Notes: a model not told the origin generated them from the letters alone. A stretch of 26,443 bases of DNA from Oscillospiraceae bacterium (GCA_015067895.1 SVLP01000033.1:1-26443), one strand, 5' to 3'; positions 6,778 to 14,569 are shown, counted from the first letter of the stretch. Translations and numbers: made by a program.

Positions 6778-9363
6778 TCATTTCAGGATGATCTGTCCGT
6801 CCTCGGCATCTGCCGTGACGGTCTGGCCGGGCAGCACCTTTCCGGAAAGCAGGAGCTTGCTGAGCTTCGTCTCGATGGTGTGCTGGACATAACGGCGCAG
6901 GGGCCGGGCACCGTAGGCGGGGTCGTAGGCTTCATTCACAATGAAGTCCTTTGCAGCGTCCGTGACCTCAATGCGCAGCTGCTGGATCTCCAGACGGCGG
7001 TTGAGCAGGGCGATCTGCAGGTCGATGATGGAGCCGATGTTGGCCCGGGTCAGGGGCTTGTAGAAGACGATCTCGTCCAGCCGGTTCAGGAACTCCGGCC
7101 GGAAGGAGCGGCGAAGCAGCTGGTTCACGGCGGTTTTCGCGGAGTCCAGGATGTTGCCCTCGCTGTCGATGCCGTCGAGCAGGTACTCACTGCCCAGGTT
7201 GGAGGTCAGGATGATGATGGTATTCTTGAAATCCACCACCCGGCCCTGGGAATCGGTGATCCGTCCGTCGTCGAGCACCTGCAGGAGGATGTTGAACACG
7301 TCGGGGTGGGCCTTCTCCACCTCGTCGAAGAGGATGACGGAGTAGGGCTTCCGGCGGACGGCCTCGGTCAGCTGGCCGCCCTCCTCGTAGCCCACGTAGC
7401 CGGGAGGTGCGCCGATGAGCCGGGAGACGGCGAATTTCTCCATATACTCGGACATATCGATGCGAACCATGTTGCTCTCATCGTCAAACAGTGCCTGCGC
7501 CAAAGTCTTGGCCAGCTCCGTCTTGCCCACGCCCGTGGGGCCCAGGAACAGGAAGGAGCCGATGGGCCGGTTGGGGTCACTGATGCCCGCCCGGCTGCGC
7601 TGGATGGCTTCGGTGACGGCGGTGACGGCCTCGTCCTGGCCGACGACCCGCTGGTGGAGGGTCTCGTCCAGCTTCAAAAGCTTCTCGCGTTCGCCCTGGA
7701 CGAGCCGGGACACGGGGATGCCCGTCCACCGCTCCACGATCTTCGCGATCTCCTCGTCGGAGACGCGGTCGCGGAGGATGCTGTTCTCCCTGGCGGCGGC
7801 GGCCTTCTGTTCCTCAGCGGCAAGCTGCCGCTCCAGCTCCGGACGGCGGCCATATTTCAGCTCGGCGGCCTTCTCCAGATCGTAGCGCTGCTCGGCGGCT
7901 TCGATCTGGCGGTTCAAGTCCTCCAGCTGCTCCCGCAGCTGCTGGACATGGCCGATGGCGGCCTTCTCGTTCTCCCACTGGGCTTTGCGGGCGCTGAAGC
8001 GCTCCCGCTCCTCGGCCAGCTCCTTCTGCAGGTCGGCCAGCCGGGCGCGGCTCAGGTCGTCTTCCTCCTTCTTCAGCGCGGCCTCCTCGATCTCCAGCTG
8101 GATGATCCGGCGGGATACCGCGTCCAGCTCGCTGGGCATGGAGTCCATCTCCGTGCGGATCTGGGCGCAGGCCTCGTCCACCAGGTCGATGGCCTTGTCC
8201 GGGAGGAACCGGTCGGTGATATAGCGGTGGCTCAGGGTGGCGGCGGCGATGATGGCGGAGTCGGCGATCTTCACGCCGTGGAAGACCTCGTAGCGCTCCT
8301 TCAGACCCCGGAGGATGGTGATGGTGTCCTCCACGGTGGGCTCGCTGACCAGCACACTCTGGAACCGCCGCTCCAGGGCTGCGTCCTTCTCGATATACTG
8401 GCGGTACTCGTCCAGGGTGGTGGCACCGATGCAGTGGAGCTCGCCCCGGGCCAGCATGGGCTTGAGCAGGTTGCCCGCGTCCATGGCGCCGTCGGTCTTG
8501 CCCGCGCCCACGATGGTGTGGAGCTCGTCGATGAAGAGGATGATCTGGCCCTCGGACTCCTTGACCTCGGTCAGCACGGCCTTCAGCCGCTCCTCGAATT
8601 CGCCGCGATATTTCGCACCGGCGATCAGCGCGCCCATGTCCAGGGAGAAGATGGTCTTGTCCTGGAGGGACTTGGGCACATCCTTCTTCACGATCCGCTG
8701 GGCCAGGCCCTCGGCGATGGCGGTCTTGCCCACGCCGGGCTCGCCGATCAGGCAGGGGTTGTTCTTGGTCTTTCTCGACAGGATCCGGATGACGTTGCGG
8801 ATCTCCTCATCCCGGCCGATGACGGGATCCATTTTCTGCTCCCGGGCCCGCTTGACGAGATCGGTGCCGTACTTGCCCAGGGCCTCGTAGGTGCCCTCGG
8901 GATTGTCGGTGGTGACCCGCTGGGAGCCCCGGACGCTCTGGAGAGCCTGGAGGGCGGCTTCCTTCGTCACCCGGTAGGTGTCCAGCAGGGATTTGGTGAT
9001 GCCCCGGGCGGTTTCCAGCAGTCCCAGGAACAGGTGCTCCACGGAGACATAGTCGTCGTGCATGGCGGCGGCCTGGTTCTCGGCAGCGGTGAAGGTCTCG
9101 TCCAGGGCGGCAGACAGGTACAGCTGCTCCGTGCCGCCGCTGACGGCAGGCAATTTCGCAAGCTCCTGCTCCACGGCTGCGGTCAGGCTCTCGGTGACGA
9201 TGCCCATTTTCTTCAGCAGCTGGGGGGTCAGGCCGCCGTCCTGGTTCAGCAGGGCGGACAGCAGATGCAGCTGCTCCAGCTGCTGGTTGCGCCGCGTACG
9301 GGCGATGGACTGGGCCAGCTGGACAGCCTCGATGGATTTCTGGGTGTAGGTATTGAAGTTCAT
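6778..9363 (-). CDS. clpB: ATP-dependent disaggregase ClpB
   Basis: 861-residue Hsp100 chaperone that, with DnaK, threads aggregated proteins through a hexameric ring. Double Clp_N repeats occupy residues 1-145. The first AAA+ module has Walker A GEPGVGKT (207-214), Walker B IILFIDE (273-279) and a pore-loop region near [10 protein letters not shown] long charged middle coiled coil (about 400-520), diagnostic of ClpB rather than ClpC/ClpA, is followed by a second AAA+ module with [12 protein letters not shown] and [13 protein letters not shown]. Full length for the family. The ATG at 9363 is chosen because AAGGAG lies just upstream and the protein begins with the usual [10 protein letters not shown]; the longer frame to 9438 would run through the CIRCE operator and the promoter -10. 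The gene is monocistronic, with its own promoter and terminator, and is predicted to be heat-induced through HrcA. Confidence 0.97.
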   Translation of the reverse strand: MNFNTYTQKSIEAVQLAQSIARTRRNQQLEQLHLLSALLNQDGGLTPQLLKKMGIVTESLTAAVEQELAKLPAVSGGTEQLYLSAALDETFTAAENQAAAMHDDYVSVEHLFLGLLETARGITKSLLDTYRVTKEAALQALQSVRGSQRVTTDNPEGTYEALGKYGTDLVKRAREQKMDPVIGRDEEIRNVIRILSRKTKNNPCLIGEPGVGKTAIAEGLAQRIVKKDVPKSLQDKTIFSLDMGALIAGAKYRGEFEERLKAVLTEVKESEGQIILFIDELHTIVGAGKTDGAMDAGNLLKPMLARGELHCIGATTLDEYRQYIEKDAALERRFQSVLVSEPTVEDTITILRGLKERYEVFHGVKIADSAIIAAATLSHRYITDRFLPDKAIDLVDEACAQIRTEMDSMPSELDAVSRRIIQLEIEEAALKKEEDDLSRARLADLQKELAEERERFSARKAQWENEKAAIGHVQQLREQLEDLNRQIEAAEQRYDLEKAAELKYGRRPELERQLAAEEQKAAAARENSILRDRVSDEEIAKIVERWTGIPVSRLVQGEREKLLKLDETLHQRVVGQDEAVTAVTEAIQRSRAGISDPNRPIGSFLFLGPTGVGKTELAKTLAQALFDDESNMVRIDMSEYMEKFAVSRLIGAPPGYVGYEEGGQLTEAVRRKPYSVILFDEVEKAHPDVFNILLQVLDDGRITDSQGRVVDFKNTIIILTSNLGSEYLLDGIDSEGNILDSAKTAVNQLLRRSFRPEFLNRLDEIVFYKPLTRANIGSIIDLQIALLNRRLEIQQLRIEVTDAAKDFIVNEAYDPAYGARPLRRYVQHTIETKLSKLLLSGKVLPGQTVTADAEDGQIILK

Positions 9364-9392
9364 GATGCATGCTCCTTTCAAAAGGATGGGTT

Positions 9393-9419
9393 TTAGCACT
9401 CTCGTCGTTAGAGTGCTAA
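9393..9419. promoter_or_regulatory. CIRCE operator (HrcA binding site) of clpB
   Basis: Perfect consensus dyad TTAGCACTC-N9-GAGTGCTAA, located between the clpB -10 box and its ribosome-binding site. CIRCE is the established HrcA repressor site, so clpB should be derepressed on heat or protein-folding stress. Confidence 0.97.
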
Positions 9420-9433
9420 TTCTCTGTGTCTTC

Positions 9434-9461
9434 ATCATAAACCTTTTCCCGGAAAAGTCAA
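9434..9461 (-). promoter_or_regulatory. Promoter of clpB
   Basis: Minus-strand TTGACT (9456-9461), 16-nt spacer, TATGAT (9434-9439). The CIRCE dyad begins 14 nt downstream of the -10, so it would overlap the start of the transcript. Confidence 0.8.
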
Positions 9462-9535
9462 GGCTATTCGGAAAAGTTCACAAAACCGCTACAATTGTTT
9501 TGGCGCTGCTTCATACATATTTAATAAATCCCCTA

Positions 9536-9690
9536 TTGATTTTTAATGAATCTTCGGTTATTATGTACATACAAAGAACAGCGGAACCGATTCCGCAGCA
9601 GATAACTTCGATCCCACTTTCATTTTCTTACCTCTCTTTTCTTTTCGGAAAAGGCCCGGAGCTGACTGGTCATCAGCCCCGGGCCCTTTT
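9536..9690 (+). ncRNA. Candidate small RNA with promoter and terminator in the clpB-flotillin gap
   Basis: This stretch has no credible coding region but carries a complete transcription unit on the plus strand. TTGATT (9536-9541), 17 nt, TATTAT (9559-9564) gives a predicted start near 9571. The transcript would be about 120 nt. It would contain a small GCGGAA/TTCCGC hairpin (9580-9595) and end in a 13-bp stem with one mismatch (9653-9665 with 9673-9685), followed by CTTTT. A preceding AAAAGG means the hairpin could also act on the minus strand. Identity is unknown; it does not look like 4.5S, tmRNA or RNase P RNA. Minus-strand transcription cannot be excluded. Confidence 0.4.
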
Positions 9691-9833
9691 CCTGCGGCGA
9701 GTCGCCGCTGACAAACTGCAATCGGTGCGGCGGGGATCGTTATGCTGTACGTGGGGTCGTTACATGGTACAAGCAAACCCTTCCCCCGGGGGAAGCGTTT
9801 TGGCGTAGAATCCAACATGATCTATATCAAGAA
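9691..9833. other. Gene-free stretch with a GC-rich dyad
   Basis: I see no supported gene here. It holds a perfect CTTCCCC/GGGGAAG dyad (9780-9793) and two loosely similar GTAACGAcCCC-like segments on the minus strand. A minus-strand open frame of 85 codons crosses it (9561-9818), but it has no ribosome-binding site and runs through the terminator hairpin. Confidence 0.5.
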
Positions 9834-9860
9834 ACCGGGGACGGCAATGCCGTCCCCGGT
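9834..9860 (-). terminator. Rho-independent terminator of the flotillin operon
   Basis: 12-bp perfect stem (ACCGGGGACGGC with GCCGTCCCCGGT) with a 3-nt loop, 10 nt after the flotillin stop codon, followed on the minus strand by TTTCTT. Confidence 0.85.
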
Positions 9861-9870
9861 CGCTTTATGC

Positions 9871-11298
9871 TCAGTCTGCGTCGGTGGCTGCGTCCACGAC
9901 CTTGGTGCCCAATGCGCCCAGCAGCAGGCTCTTCAGGTCGATGCCCATGCCGGCGGAGATGCCCTCGGTGATCTGGGTGGTGGAGTTGACGATGTCGCCG
10001 ACGAGCTTGGCGGAGTTGCCCTCGCCGTACATGGTGATCTTGTCCACCTTGCTCAGAGGCTCGGCCACGTTCTTGGCGATCTCGGGCAGAGCGGCCATGA
10101 CCATCTCCACCACGGCGGCCTCACCGTACTTGCGCATGGCTTCCGCCTTCTTGTCGATACCCTCGGCCTCTGCCAGAGCCTTGGCCTTGATGGCTTCGGC
10201 TTCTGCCCGGCCCACGGCGGCGATACCCTCGGCCTCCTGCTCCTTGGCGAAACGCTTGGCCTCGGCGATCTTCATCTCAGCGGCGGCCTCCTGCTCCTGC
10301 TCGTAGCGGCGGGCTTCTGCATCCTTCTGGCGCTTGAAGAGCTCGGCCTGGGCCTGCTGCTCCTGACGGTAGCGCTCGGCATCGGCCTTGGCGCGGATCT
10401 CGGCGTCCAGGGTCTGCTTCTTGACCTCGACCTCCCGGGCCTTCAGCTCGGCTTCCCGCTCGGCCTTGGCGATGTCGGCGTTGGCGGAGGTGACCTCGAT
10501 GGTCTTGCGCTGCTCCTGCTGCTGGATGGAGTAGGCCGCATCGGCCTCGGCCTTCTTCACGTCACTTTGCTGCTTCAGCTCCGCCTGGCGGATGGCCAGG
10601 GCGTTCTGCTTCTCGGCGATCTCCATCTGGGACTGGACTTTCGCGTCGTTGGATTCCTTGGCGGCCTGGGCCTGGGCGATGGCGATGTCCCGGTCGGCCT
10701 GGGCCTTGGCCACGGCCGCGCCCTTCTTGATCTGGGAGATGTTGTCGATACCCAGGTCGGCGATGACGTTGTTCTGATCCGCGAAGGACTGGACGTTGAA
10801 GGAGATCATCTCCAGACCCATCTTCTCCAGATCGGGGATGGCGTTCTCCTGCACCCTCTCGCCGAAGGCCTTGCGGTCGGTGACCATCTCCTCCAGCTTC
10901 ATCTGACCCACGATCTCACGCATGTTGCCCTCCAGGGTGTCCTGGATCCGGGAGATGATGGAGGCCTCGGACTCGTTCAGGAAGAATTTGCTGGCCAGGG
11001 TCATCATTTCCTCGCTCTGGCCGATGCGGATCTTGACGGTGGCATCGACCTTGACGTTGATGTACTCGGCGTTGGGGACGAAGTCGGTGGTCTTGACATC
11101 GACACTGAACATCTTCAGGGACAGCCGGTCGAGCCGCTCCAGGAAGGGGATGCGGATGCCGGCCTTGCCGATCAGAATGCGGGGCTTGCGGAAGCCGGAG
11201 ATGATGAAGGCGGTGTCGGGGGGTGCCTTGACGTAGCCTGCGGCGACGAGGCCGAGGATCAGCAGGATCACAACGGCGGGGATGATGTACTTCAGCAT
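9871..11298 (-). CDS. floT: Flotillin-family SPFH protein
   Basis: 475-residue membrane scaffold protein of the flotillin/YuaG type, which organises membrane microdomains and oligomerises through its coiled coil. Residues 1-20 are a hydrophobic anchor (MLKYIIPAVVILLILGLVAA), followed by an SPFH/band-7 domain to about residue 190. A very long Ala/Glu/Lys/Gln-rich flotillin coiled coil (about 195-400, with many AEAEA-type repeats) leads to a C-terminal segment ending in GALGTKVVDAATDAD. The start at 11298 has a GGAGG site 8 nt upstream. It lies downstream of hflK and hflC on the same strand, but a 184-bp repeat element separates it from hflC. In Bacillus, flotillin is usually paired with an NfeD protein; here the NfeD gene lies 12 kb away beside another SPFH gene. 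Confidence 0.9.
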   Translation of the reverse strand: MLKYIIPAVVILLILGLVAAGYVKAPPDTAFIISGFRKPRILIGKAGIRIPFLERLDRLSLKMFSVDVKTTDFVPNAEYINVKVDATVKIRIGQSEEMMTLASKFFLNESEASIISRIQDTLEGNMREIVGQMKLEEMVTDRKAFGERVQENAIPDLEKMGLEMISFNVQSFADQNNVIADLGIDNISQIKKGAAVAKAQADRDIAIAQAQAAKESNDAKVQSQMEIAEKQNALAIRQAELKQQSDVKKAEADAAYSIQQQEQRKTIEVTSANADIAKAEREAELKAREVEVKKQTLDAEIRAKADAERYRQEQQAQAELFKRQKDAEARRYEQEQEAAAEMKIAEAKRFAKEQEAEGIAAVGRAEAEAIKAKALAEAEGIDKKAEAMRKYGEAAVVEMVMAALPEIAKNVAEPLSKVDKITMYGEGNSAKLVGDIVNSTTQITEGISAGMGIDLKSLLLGALGTKVVDAATDAD

Positions 11299-11377
11299 GG
11301 GGGTTCCTCCTTTTTATCTTTCTGTTTTTCTATATTTTGCAGTGTGTTGGTTTGTTCGGGAATGTGCAGGTTACCTC

Positions 11378-11561
11378 TGTCATTGCGAGGAGCCGCAGGC
11401 GACGCGGCAATCTCCTGGTACCGGGTACCGATTCGCACGTTCCCGCAGGAGATTGCCACGCCCTTGCGGGCTCGCAATGACATGCGTGAATGGCAGGTGG
11501 TGCTTCTGCTTGGGCTGGGCGGTCATCCGGCCTGGTCGGCGGGGGCATGCCCCCGCCCTAC
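11378..11561. repeat. Composite intergenic repeat, second copy
   Basis: It contains a 105-bp inverted-repeat element (11378-11482, ends TGTCATTGCGAG and CTCGCAATGACA, inner arms GGCAATCTCCTG and CAGGAGATTGCC). After a 40-bp spacer comes a GGTCGGCGGGGGCAT/GCCCCCGCCCTAC arm (11523-11561). Element order and spacing match the right-hand two thirds of the copy at 1966-2231; the left outer arm is missing. It sits inside the apparent hflC-flotillin operon. Confidence 0.85.
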
Positions 11562-11572
11562 GGGGTGGTTTT

Positions 11573-12445
11573 TTAGTTGCCGGTGAGGATCTGCGCCAGG
11601 GCGGAATCGGCATCCAGGATGATGGTCTTCTCGTCGCCGGTCAGGGACTGCTGCAGAGCATCCAGGGCGATGGTGAACTCGTAGAAGTCCTTCTTGTCGG
11701 CGGTGTCGTAGGCCTCGGCCAGCATGCGCATGTATTCGGCCTCACCCTCGGCCTCCAGCTTGGCGGCCTCTGCCTTGGCGTTGGAGATGATGATGTTGAC
11801 CTGCTTGTCCACATCGTTGCGGATGATGGATGCATCGTAGTTGCCGTCGGCGGTGTACTTTTCCGCCATCTGGTTGCGCTCGGAGATCATGCGGGAGTAG
11901 ACCGCATTCTCGTTGGACTGGGGCAGGTCGAACCGCTTGATCTTCACATCCTCCACGCGGATGCCGTAGACCTTGGCCAGCTCGTCCACCTTGGCGTTGA
12001 TGCCCTCGTAGATGGTGTTGCGCTCTGCGCCGTCCTCCATGTTGATGATGTCCGCCTGGGCCAGGGTGCCCATGACGTTCTTCAGCTCGTTGTAGGTGAT
12101 GGCGTCCAGACGCTGCTCGGCCACGCCGGTGGTGCCCAGGGTCTGGTAGAACTTCTTGGGATCCTCGATCCGCCACAGCACGTAGCAGTCGGCGGTCATG
12201 TTCTGCTTGTCGGAGGTCAGGACTTCACTGGGGGGGATATCGTAGAACTGGGTGGCCTTGGTGAAGTACTTGATGCTGTCGACGAAGGGCAGCTTGAAGT
12301 GGAGACCCGCCGTATCGGTGGTGCCGATGATCTCGGAGAAGCGGACGGTACAGGCGTACTGGTTCTCCTCCACGGTATAGGTGCAGTTCAGGGCGACCAG
12401 CAGAAGCAGGGCGCACAGCACGATGATGATTCCGGATTTTTTCAT
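11573..12445 (-). CDS. hflC: HflC-type SPFH membrane protease modulator
   Basis: 290-residue partner of HflK; in other bacteria the HflKC cage surrounds the FtsH protease and modulates membrane-protein degradation. A single N-terminal membrane helix (about residues 5-22, GIIIVLCALLLLVALNC) precedes an SPFH domain (TVRFSEIIGTTDTAGLHFKLPFVDSIKYF and following). The C-terminal helical stretch is rich in Ala/Glu (NAKAEAAKLEAEGEAEYMRMLAEAYDTADKKDFYEF), typical of HflC. I chose the ATG at 12445 over the one at 12463 because GGAGGT lies between them and the HflK stop codon is only 4 nt upstream. It is co-transcribed with hflK. Confidence 0.92.
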   Translation of the reverse strand: MKKSGIIIVLCALLLLVALNCTYTVEENQYACTVRFSEIIGTTDTAGLHFKLPFVDSIKYFTKATQFYDIPPSEVLTSDKQNMTADCYVLWRIEDPKKFYQTLGTTGVAEQRLDAITYNELKNVMGTLAQADIINMEDGAERNTIYEGINAKVDELAKVYGIRVEDVKIKRFDLPQSNENAVYSRMISERNQMAEKYTADGNYDASIIRNDVDKQVNIIISNAKAEAAKLEAEGEAEYMRMLAEAYDTADKKDFYEFTIALDALQQSLTGDEKTIILDADSALAQILTGN

Positions 12446-12449
12446 GGCG

Positions 12450-13469
12450 TCAGTTACCTCCATTGTTGGAATCGGGGACGAAGCTCTCCAGAGGCAGCAT
12501 CATGTCGATGTTGCTAGAGCCGGTGGTGTCGATGTAGACCTTCACACCGGGCAGGATGTCCTGGATGGCCTCGTAGTACATACGGGACTTGGTGATCTGG
12601 GGGTTGCGGGCGTACTCGGAGTACATGGCCTCGAACATGGCCACCTGCTCGATGGCCTCGTTGATGCGCTTCTGCTTCAGGTACTCGGCGTTCTGGATCA
12701 GCTTGTCGGCCTGGGCCTCGGCATCGGGGAGCTTGGCGTTCTGGTAGGCCTTGGCATCGTTGACTACGGTCTCGGCCTGCTGCTTGGCGGTCTCAACGGC
12801 CTTGAAGGCCTCGATGACCTCCTGGGTGGGGGGCTCGGAGTCCTGGATCTTCACATCCACCAACGTCAGGCCGATGTCATAGTCGGCCAGGATCTCGGTG
12901 ACCAGGGTCTTGACCTGCATCTGGATGTTCTCCTTGCCGTCGGTCAGGACGGAGTCGACGGTGGAGGAGCCCACCACGTTGCGCACCTGGCTCTGGATCA
13001 GGTTCCGCAGGATCTCCTGGGGATCGTCGCTGGCGTAGAGGTAGCGGACGGGGTCGGAGATCTTGTACTCGATGAAGAAATCCACGTTGACGATGTTGTA
13101 GTCGCCGGTAATCATGGAGCTCTCGTCGGTGACGGATTCATTGGAGCCGGAGCGGTAGCCCAGCTCGATGTGCTGGTAGACGTTGACATCCACCTTCTCC
13201 ACCTGCTGGATGCCGAAGGGCAGCTTGAAGTGGAAGCCTGCGTCGGTGATGTCGGTGACCTTGCCAAAGGTGGTGACCACCGCCTGCTGCTTGTCATCGA
13301 CGGTGTAGAAGCAGCTGCTGGCACCCAGAGCCATGGCCGCCACCAGAATGATGGCGATGATGGCGACGGGCTTCAGCTTGGGCAGCTTGGGGGTCTTGAA
13401 CTCCTTGGGCATCTTGGGGCCCTTGGGTGCGCCGGGGGGTGTCCAGCGGTAGGTGCCGTTTTCTTCCAT
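12450..13469 (-). CDS. hflK: HflK-type SPFH membrane protease modulator
   Basis: 339-residue subunit expected to form the HflKC complex with the next gene. A cytoplasmic Pro/Lys-rich leader (TPPGAPKGPKMPKEFKTPKLPKLK, about residues 10-33) precedes one transmembrane helix (34-53). The SPFH domain follows (VVTTFGKVTDITDAGFHFKLPFGIQQVEKVDV), then a long helix (AVETAKQQAETVVNDAKAYQNAKLPDAEAQADKLIQNAEYLKQKR). The C terminus is Asn/Gly-rich, as in E. coli HflK. The start at 13469 follows AAAGGAG. No convincing promoter is visible in the 160 bp upstream, which is filled by a palindromic repeat, so transcription may come from the DUF1836 promoter. Confidence 0.92.
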   Translation of the reverse strand: MEENGTYRWTPPGAPKGPKMPKEFKTPKLPKLKPVAIIAIILVAAMALGASSCFYTVDDKQQAVVTTFGKVTDITDAGFHFKLPFGIQQVEKVDVNVYQHIELGYRSGSNESVTDESSMITGDYNIVNVDFFIEYKISDPVRYLYASDDPQEILRNLIQSQVRNVVGSSTVDSVLTDGKENIQMQVKTLVTEILADYDIGLTLVDVKIQDSEPPTQEVIEAFKAVETAKQQAETVVNDAKAYQNAKLPDAEAQADKLIQNAEYLKQKRINEAIEQVAMFEAMYSEYARNPQITKSRMYYEAIQDILPGVKVYIDTTGSSNIDMMLPLESFVPDSNNGGN

Positions 13470-13500
13470 AATTGCATTTCTCCTTTAATAAAAATCTATT

Positions 13501-13621
13501 CTCGCCCCCTCATTTATGAGGGGGGATGGCCGCAGGCCAGGGGGGGAGTATACGGTCTCTGAGGTGGACTCCCCCCGCCCCTTCGGGGCACCCCCCTCAT
13601 AAATGCGGGGGGCAAGGGGCG
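13501..13621. repeat. Inverted-repeat element of the CCCCCTCATTTATGAGGGGG family
   Basis: Left arm GCCCCCTCATTTATGAGGGG followed by a GGCCGCAGGCC hairpin and GGGGGGAGT. The right arm is an inverted copy that differs in its inner hairpin (CCCCTTCGGGG) and ends CTCATAAATGCGGGGGGCAAG. It separates the zinc-ribbon gene from hflK. The left arm is nearly identical to 14630-14680. Confidence 0.85.
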
Positions 13622-13632
13622 TGTGCGAAACC

Positions 13633-13848
13633 TTACCGGTTCTCCCACTCGTAATGCTCCATTAGTTTGTCCAGATGCCTGTCATCCACCCAGCTCTCGG
13701 CGTAGCCGCAGCCGGTGCAGACATGGCGGGTGACGGGGACGGCCTTGAACCAGCCCAGGATCAGGCTGATGCCGTGGTCTCCGCCGGTGTCCTTGACCTG
13801 CAGGAGCTTCGTACAGCCGCATTTGGGACAGGTTTTGCTGTTTTTCAC
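13633..13848 (-). CDS. Small zinc-ribbon protein
   Basis: 71-residue protein with two CxxC knuckles (CPKCGC at residues 8-13 and CTGCGY at 45-50) around a short hydrophobic middle (GISLILGWFKAVPVTRHV), then WVDD and a C-terminal helix. The pattern is a zinc ribbon of the kind annotated simply as zinc-ribbon protein in Firmicutes; no enzymatic motif is present. It starts with GTG at 13848, 3 nt after the stop of the DUF1836 gene, with GAGGAGG inside the end of that gene, so the two are translationally coupled. The zinc binding is inferred from the four cysteines. Confidence 0.82.
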   Translation of the reverse strand: MKNSKTCPKCGCTKLLQVKDTGGDHGISLILGWFKAVPVTRHVCTGCGYAESWVDDRHLDKLMEHYEWENR

Positions 13849-13851
13849 GGT

Positions 13852-14412
13852 TTATCCCTCCTCATACAGCTCGCTCAGCATCGCGTCGGCCTTCTGGATG
13901 GTTCTGACACCGATCCAGGCGGTGAGCATGATGCGCAGCACCTTGTCGATGCGCTCCTTGGCACCGGGGATGGGCTCGTCGTAATCGGCCAGGATCTCGG
14001 CGATGGCCTCGTCCCAGCTGTCGGTGCCGCCGATATGCCGGGCCCGGGCCGCCAGCCGCAGGAACATGAAGTAGAGCACGGTATCGTCGATCAGATCGTC
14101 GCTTTCATCATCGAGCTTGCCGTTGACGTAGCGCAGCAGGGAGCAGATGCGCTCCATGGGCATGGCCGTGCGGAGCATGTTGATGGTGACGATGCGGCTG
14201 AACTGCTGGATGGAATACCGCTTGTTCACCGGGCTGGACAGGAATCCCCGCTTGACCCAGTTCTGGATGTCGTGGGCCTCCACGCCGGATACGGAAGCCA
14301 GCTGGCTGCGGATCATACCGCCGCCCAGAAACATGCCCTCGATCTGACGGATGGATGCCTCCACATCGTTGCGCGGGCCGCGGATCACGGTGCCCGGAAT
14401 CGTCCATTCCAT
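13852..14412 (-). CDS. DUF1836-family protein (predicted DNA-binding regulator)
   Basis: 186-residue protein with a MerR-like N-terminal helix-turn-helix segment (LASVSGVEAHDIQNWVKRGFLSSPVNKRYSIQQFSRIVTINMLRTAMPMERICSLL in the middle third). This arrangement is that of the DUF1836 family (YkrK-like in Bacillus, where it is linked to heat and membrane stress genes). The C-terminal half is helical. It heads a co-directional set with the zinc-ribbon protein, hflK, hflC and flotillin. Its promoter contains a GTAACCC dyad between the -35 and -10 boxes, suggesting autoregulation and a role in controlling the downstream SPFH genes (inference). The start at 14412 follows GGAGGTG. Confidence 0.8.
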   Translation of the reverse strand: MEWTIPGTVIRGPRNDVEASIRQIEGMFLGGGMIRSQLASVSGVEAHDIQNWVKRGFLSSPVNKRYSIQQFSRIVTINMLRTAMPMERICSLLRYVNGKLDDESDDLIDDTVLYFMFLRLAARARHIGGTDSWDEAIAEILADYDEPIPGAKERIDKVLRIMLTAWIGVRTIQKADAMLSELYEEG

Positions 14413-14437
14413 TTGTTTACACCTCCATATGTTTGAT

Positions 14438-14474
14438 GTAACCCGATATTATCATAGGGTTACGTGATTGTCAA
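14438..14474 (-). promoter_or_regulatory. Promoter with embedded GTAACCC operator for the DUF1836 gene
   Basis: Minus-strand consensus TTGACA (14469-14474), 17 nt, TAATAT (14446-14451); GATAAT at a 15-nt spacing is an alternative -10. A dyad GTAACCC (14438-14444) and GGGTTAC (14457-14463) with a 12-nt spacer straddles the -10. A further CGTAACGC half-site lies just outside the -35 (14479-14486). Confidence 0.65.
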
Positions 14475-14537
14475 TGGGCGTAACGCAACTTCGTATACAT
14501 CGACAATTTGATATCGATACGATTGTACAGATTATAT

Positions 14538-14569
14538 ATGGGCTTCTTAAGAACTCTTAAGAAACCCAT
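14538..14569. other. CTTAAG-rich hairpin
   Basis: 15-bp near-perfect stem, arms ATGGGCTTCTTAAGA and TCTTAAGAAACCCAT with one C-A mismatch and an AC centre. It contains two CTTAAG palindromes in tandem. A related TTCTTAAGAATTCTTAA sequence occurs at 23422-23438. It lies beyond the terminator at 14571-14605 and has no assigned role. Confidence 0.55.

Noticed and set aside
6739..9396. 885-codon plus-strand open frame antisense to clpB
   Set aside because: Low-complexity Gly/Leu/Val/Asp/Gln translation typical of the reverse complement of a GC-rich gene, no family motif. The minus-strand frame encodes unmistakable ClpB.
9653..9685. GC-rich hairpin as part of a signal-recognition-particle or tmRNA gene
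   Set aside because: The conserved GGTCAGG/GGAA/AGCAG loop of 4.5S RNA and the tRNA-like ends of tmRNA are absent.
9561..9818. 85-codon minus-strand open frame in the clpB-flotillin gap
   Set aside because: Crosses a strong terminator hairpin, has no ribosome-binding site and no protein-like pattern.
9742..11586. 614-codon plus-strand open frame antisense to flotillin
   Set aside because: Gly/Leu/Asp-rich shadow that also runs through the terminator and the repeat element.
11292..11613. Short minus-strand open frames at the hflC-flotillin gap
   Set aside because: They translate the repeat element (for example CHCEPARAWQSPAG), a recurrent artefact of the CATTGCGAG family.
14438..14463. The GTAACCC dyad as a terminator
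   Set aside because: It lies between consensus promoter boxes, has a 12-nt AT-rich spacer and no T-run, so an operator is more likely.
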